Part shown: one piece after another, positions 61,382 through 64,000 of the stretch | Position numbering within the stretch: the first letter of the stretch is position 1 | How the letters are laid out: each line of letters opens with the position of its first letter | From: Candidatus Poribacteria bacterium | GTDB lineage: Bacteria; Poribacteria; WGA-4E; PCPOR2b | Direction: 5' to 3' | Length of the DNA: 64,000 nt | NCBI GenBank assembly: GCA_022822005.1 | Contig: JAJECO010000053.1 | Location: 1-64,000 of the forward strand | Notes under the pieces: model-generated | Told to the model about the DNA's origin: nothing | What the model saw: only the letters and a program-made list of their open reading frames with translations | Databases searched by the model: none | Position numbers and translations under genes: made by a program

Positions 61382-61579
61382 TCCCGAAAAGGCGCGACAA
61401 AAAAGCCGATCCCTAAAATAGCGGCTCCACCATCAGAGGATATGGTTGTCACGCAACCGCAGCGCAAAAGTTTCCGGTCTTACCTACACAAAATATATCA
61501 TAATGTTACTGGGTCGTCAATAGATCTTTCGTCATCTCAGAAACTGTCTATCCGACCTCGCATAACTGAGGAGGGAACG

Positions 61580-62503
61580 ATGTCCACGACCATAGAGAAT
61601 AGAGAGACAGAATTCGGGGATGTCATTATCGAGCGACCTGCGGCGGGGCAACCTCATAAAGGCAAGGTGCTAGCTGCAGTTCAACCACATGCGGACGATA
61701 TCCCGCTTTTCTGTGGCGGCACAATCGCAAAATTCATCGCAGAAGGTTACACAGGCTACATCATCCAAACGACCAACGATGAAAAGTGTGGACCGACAAC
61801 AAGCATCGGCGAAACTATCTTGAGCAACGAGCGCGAGGTTGACGAATTGGCAAAAGTGTTGGGATTCAAGGAGGTCTTTAATCTGGGATACCGAAACCAC
61901 CGCCTTGATGAAGCATCACCGTTAGAACTGCGGGCGCGGCTGGTTTTTCTCTTTCGTACCCTAAAGGTTGATACTGTATTCACCTTCAACCCTTGGGGCC
62001 ACAGCGAGGAGAACCCGGACCACTATGTAACTGCACAAGCAGTCGAAGCCGCACGTTGGATGGCTGGCATGGGCAAGGATTATCCAGAACAGGTAGCACT
62101 CGGCGTTGCACCGCACACAGTGAAAGAGCAGTATTATTGGGTTGCGCGCCAAGGACAGTCCTACAATCGCGTGGTGGACATCAGCGATTATATGGAGGAA
62201 AAGGTGGCTTCGATGAGCGTCAATAAATCGCAGGGACCGGCAGGCTCAAGCGGATCGAGGCTCAAGACGCGACTCTCAAAACAGGGACTACGCCTGCCCG
62301 CGCTCGACGGCGATGACGAAACGGCAGACCGTGCGTACATCAGGCTGTTCGGTCTAAAAGCGTACCAAGAAATCGGTCAGGAGTACGGGCTTGAATATGC
62401 GGAAAATTTCTACTATGTCGGTCCCGGAGGGACCTTTGTGGGTTGTGTGGAGCAAGAAGAGGTTGAGCAGTATATCGCCGAAAACGCAGCGCCCATCAAA
62501 TAG
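61580..62503 (+). CDS. PIG-L (LmbE-like) deacetylase
   Basis: A 307-residue zinc-dependent deacetylase. The metal motif P-H37-A-D39-D40 is in VQPHADDIPLFCGG, and a later His in HYVTAQAVE (near residue 152) would complete the site. Such enzymes remove acetyl groups from N-acetylglucosamine-type conjugates. The strong GGAGGG before the ATG at 61580 sets the start; the frame open from 61370 would overlap the opposite-strand gene. It is 37 bases upstream of the third PhyH gene. Confidence 0.85.
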   Translation: MSTTIENRETEFGDVIIERPAAGQPHKGKVLAAVQPHADDIPLFCGGTIAKFIAEGYTGYIIQTTNDEKCGPTTSIGETILSNEREVDELAKVLGFKEVFNLGYRNHRLDEASPLELRARLVFLFRTLKVDTVFTFNPWGHSEENPDHYVTAQAVEAARWMAGMGKDYPEQVALGVAPHTVKEQYYWVARQGQSYNRVVDISDYMEEKVASMSVNKSQGPAGSSGSRLKTRLSKQGLRLPALDGDDETADRAYIRLFGLKAYQEIGQEYGLEYAENFYYVGPGGTFVGCVEQEEVEQYIAENAAPIK

Positions 62504-62540
62504 CGGAGAAGCCAAGCGAACTAAAGAGAGGTAAATTCAG

Positions 62541-63347
62541 ATGAAAACCGACGCAAAACTAACCCCGGCACAACGCTACTTCTACGATGTAAACGGCTAC
62601 GTCCTACTCAAGGGTATCTTCAGTCCAGCGGAATGTCAACATCTCATCGATCTCGCGGATCAGATGGACACCGATGACGGGTGTGCCTACAAACACGATG
62701 GATATCCGAAAACGCCGATACTTACTGTTCTTTCACGGTGCGCTTGGTATCATCCGCATCTGCTGGAGACAGCGATGCACCCGATTTTACTCCCTATTAT
62801 TGAGGAAGTGGTCGGCGGTGACGTGCGCCTTGAGGAGCATCAATATCTGATTAACTATCCAAATGTAACGGAAAATGGAAACGGCAATAAAGCGTCCGAG
62901 GTCAAGGACGAAGGATGGCACCGGGGCACCGCCCCGAACTTCGGCAGTTTTGAGGCGGACGGGCACTATCACTGTATGTTCAGCAAAGCCTTCATCTACC
63001 TGACCGACAACGGTCCGGGTGAGGGCACTTGGGTGGTGCCGGGCAGCCATCGAATAGACATGCCCACAAAAGCACTGCGCGAGTTCATGGACGAAACCCT
63101 GGCGAAACAGCTACAATCCCAAGCCGGGGATGTCCTCATCTTGAGCGAAACGCTGATCCATGCCGGTCCAAAACTCAAAGCGGGTTCATCTCCGCGCTAT
63201 TCATTGGTCTACGGATACACCCCGCCGTTCATGCAAACGTGGCGGCGCTATGATCCGCCGGAAGATCTGGTTGGACGGGTGACACCGGAGCAACAGCAGT
63301 TTTTGACAGGTGAGATTCGCTACGGATTCCGTCGAGGCGAATTTTGA
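62541..63347 (+). CDS. Phytanoyl-CoA dioxygenase-like protein
   Basis: A 268-residue PhyH-family protein. It starts with the family segment TPAQRYFYDVNGYVLLKGIFS. The proximal iron ligand is likely in EGWHRGTAPN (near residue 127), and the distal His is in SETLIHAGPKL (near 215), with the 2-oxoglutarate Arg in SPRYSLVYGY. The gene sits 37 bases after a PIG-L deacetylase and may hydroxylate an amino-sugar-linked or lipid-like substrate. AGAGAGG precedes the ATG. Confidence 0.85.
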   Translation: MKTDAKLTPAQRYFYDVNGYVLLKGIFSPAECQHLIDLADQMDTDDGCAYKHDGYPKTPILTVLSRCAWYHPHLLETAMHPILLPIIEEVVGGDVRLEEHQYLINYPNVTENGNGNKASEVKDEGWHRGTAPNFGSFEADGHYHCMFSKAFIYLTDNGPGEGTWVVPGSHRIDMPTKALREFMDETLAKQLQSQAGDVLILSETLIHAGPKLKAGSSPRYSLVYGYTPPFMQTWRRYDPPEDLVGRVTPEQQQFLTGEIRYGFRRGEF

Positions 63348-63367
63348 TAGGCAGGTTTCACAGTGTC

Positions 63368-63502
63368 AGGACTTACACAAATTTAGCAGGCGGCGCGAGA
63401 TTGTTCTATTTTTAACCCCCTAAATCCCCAACCCCCTAAATCCCCCTTGTCAGGGGGACTTTGGAAAATCAGGGGGACTTGTGAACCAATTGCATACGTA
63501 AG
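63368..63502. repeat. Dispersed repeat with CTTAC ends and CCCCCT hairpin
   Basis: AGGACTTACACA (63368-63379) and the inverted TACGTAAG (about 63495-63502) flank two copies of CCCCTAAATCCCC and the hairpin CCCCCT-tgtc-AGGGGG (63442-63457). The interior hairpin also occurs at 19284-19299. It fills the gap between convergent genes. Confidence 0.6.
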
Positions 63503-63513
63503 CCCCAAGTGTA

Positions 63514-64000
63514 TTAGATGCCGGGTGAAAAGACGAAAATCGCTTCGCGGAACTGTCCGAGCGGACGTCCATGATAAGTTACCTCCAGCGGAATAACGGT
63601 GCGTTGTACGCCGTTAGCGTGTATCGGAATTGGGATCGAAAAGGTGATATGACCCTCCTGCTTGGGTGGGATAGTCGCCGTCTGTTCGGGAACGTCCACG
63701 CCCCACGCTTCAGGCAGGATCAGACGGCAACTCGCAACCCGTGCCTGTGAGGAATGATTGGTAACAGTCAGCTGCAAGGTTGCTGTCTCGCCGGGGATAA
63801 CATCTTGCTCGTAGGGAGAGGGACGTACCCAGTGTTCGTCCATTCCGTAGTTGGGATGGTCCCACGGAAAGAGTTCGGCATAGAGGCGTTCTCTTTCAGC
63901 GAGGTTCGTGCGCATCTGCTTAATCTCTTCGTCCGTAAAAGCAAAGGCACACTGCACGTGGCAGTTGAAGATATGGGTCGGTCGTAGTTCAGCAATCCAA
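63514..64000 (-). CDS. Partial gene: C-terminal part of an unidentified enzyme with beta-sandwich tail
   Basis: The frame is open from 63999 to the stop at 63514 with no upstream stop inside the window, so the 5' part lies beyond the end. The visible N-terminal stretch PTHIFNCHVQCAFAFTDEE and YGMDEHWVRPSPYE precede a C-terminal Ig-like (NEW3-type) strand set (VIPGETATLQLTVTNHSS...). The His-rich PTHIFNCH suggests a metal site, perhaps of a metallo-beta-lactamase-fold hydrolase. This is only a guess from the tail. Confidence 0.6.
   Translation of the reverse strand, partial: WIAELRPTHIFNCHVQCAFAFTDEEIKQMRTNLAERERLYAELFPWDHPNYGMDEHWVRPSPYEQDVIPGETATLQLTVTNHSSQARVASCRLILPEAWGVDVPEQTATIPPKQEGHITFSIPIPIHANGVQRTVIPLEVTYHGRPLGQFREAIFVFSPGI

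Overview
The window is a roughly 50 % GC, densely coded stretch of a Gram-negative-type (diderm) bacterium: it encodes a TolC-family outer-membrane protein, beta-barrel proteins, an ExbB/TonB pair, lipoproteins and a prepilin peptidase. Three phytanoyl-CoA-dioxygenase-like genes, Gfo/Idh, mandelate-racemase and sugar-isomerase enzymes, a PIG-L deacetylase, a methylcitrate-cycle pair and many short palindromic repeats fit an uncultured Poribacteria-like lineage. That assignment is an impression from gene content, not a database result. No rRNA, tRNA or CRISPR array was recognised.

Region 1 (1-6400): a FadN-type beta-oxidation fusion enzyme, two NAD-dependent epimerase-like genes, a FadR/GntR-type regulator and a DUF2442-like protein. 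A 167-bp MITE-like element sits immediately upstream of the regulator.

Region 2 (6400-19200): a corrinoid one-carbon island. It holds an unrecognised 211-aa protein, an MtaA/UroD-type methyltransferase, a corrinoid protein, a reductive activator, a PhyH dioxygenase, a MetF protein fused to a MetV-like cysteine domain, a pterin-binding methyltransferase, a small Virulence_fact-like protein, an Ldh-family oxidoreductase, a homocysteine methyltransferase and an enolase-superfamily enzyme. The inferred flow is methyl donor -> Co(I) corrinoid -> tetrahydrofolate -> methylene-THF, with homocysteine as an alternative acceptor. No MttB-type substrate methyltransferase is present, so the donor is unknown. 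An MA-like metallopeptidase follows.

Region 3 (19400-28700): a membrane-anchored zinc-ribbon protein, a second PhyH, a GH32/43-like protein, prpB-prpC, a MazF-type toxin-antitoxin pair, an orphan NtrC-family regulator, prepilin peptidase and argB.

Region 4 (28700-46150): a minus-strand TolC / membrane-fusion protein / ABC ATPase / beta-RFAP-synthase operon, then a degenerate caspase-PEGA membrane protein, a coiled-coil protein with a diadenylate-cyclase-like domain, and a TPR / beta-barrel / ExbB / TonB-like / TPR-lipoprotein operon with consensus promoters and a clear terminator.

Region 5 (46200-54250): after an orphan FbpB-type permease comes the least ordinary part of the window. An approximately duplicated module has a conserved non-coding leader ending in a terminator, a small secreted peptide, a membrane-anchored protein with a shared C-terminal EGLRRL motif, another terminator and a hairpin with a compensatory base-pair change. 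An IS element has inserted exactly at the stop codon of one peptide gene. Two of the peptides form a six-cysteine family.

Region 6 (54400-64000): a sugar isomerase, a Gfo/Idh oxidoreductase, an acyl-CoA dehydrogenase with a CaiB-type CoA transferase, a lipoprotein PBP4-like carboxypeptidase, a coupled small-ORF/nucleotidyltransferase pair, a PIG-L deacetylase, a third PhyH and the 3' part of a gene running off the end.
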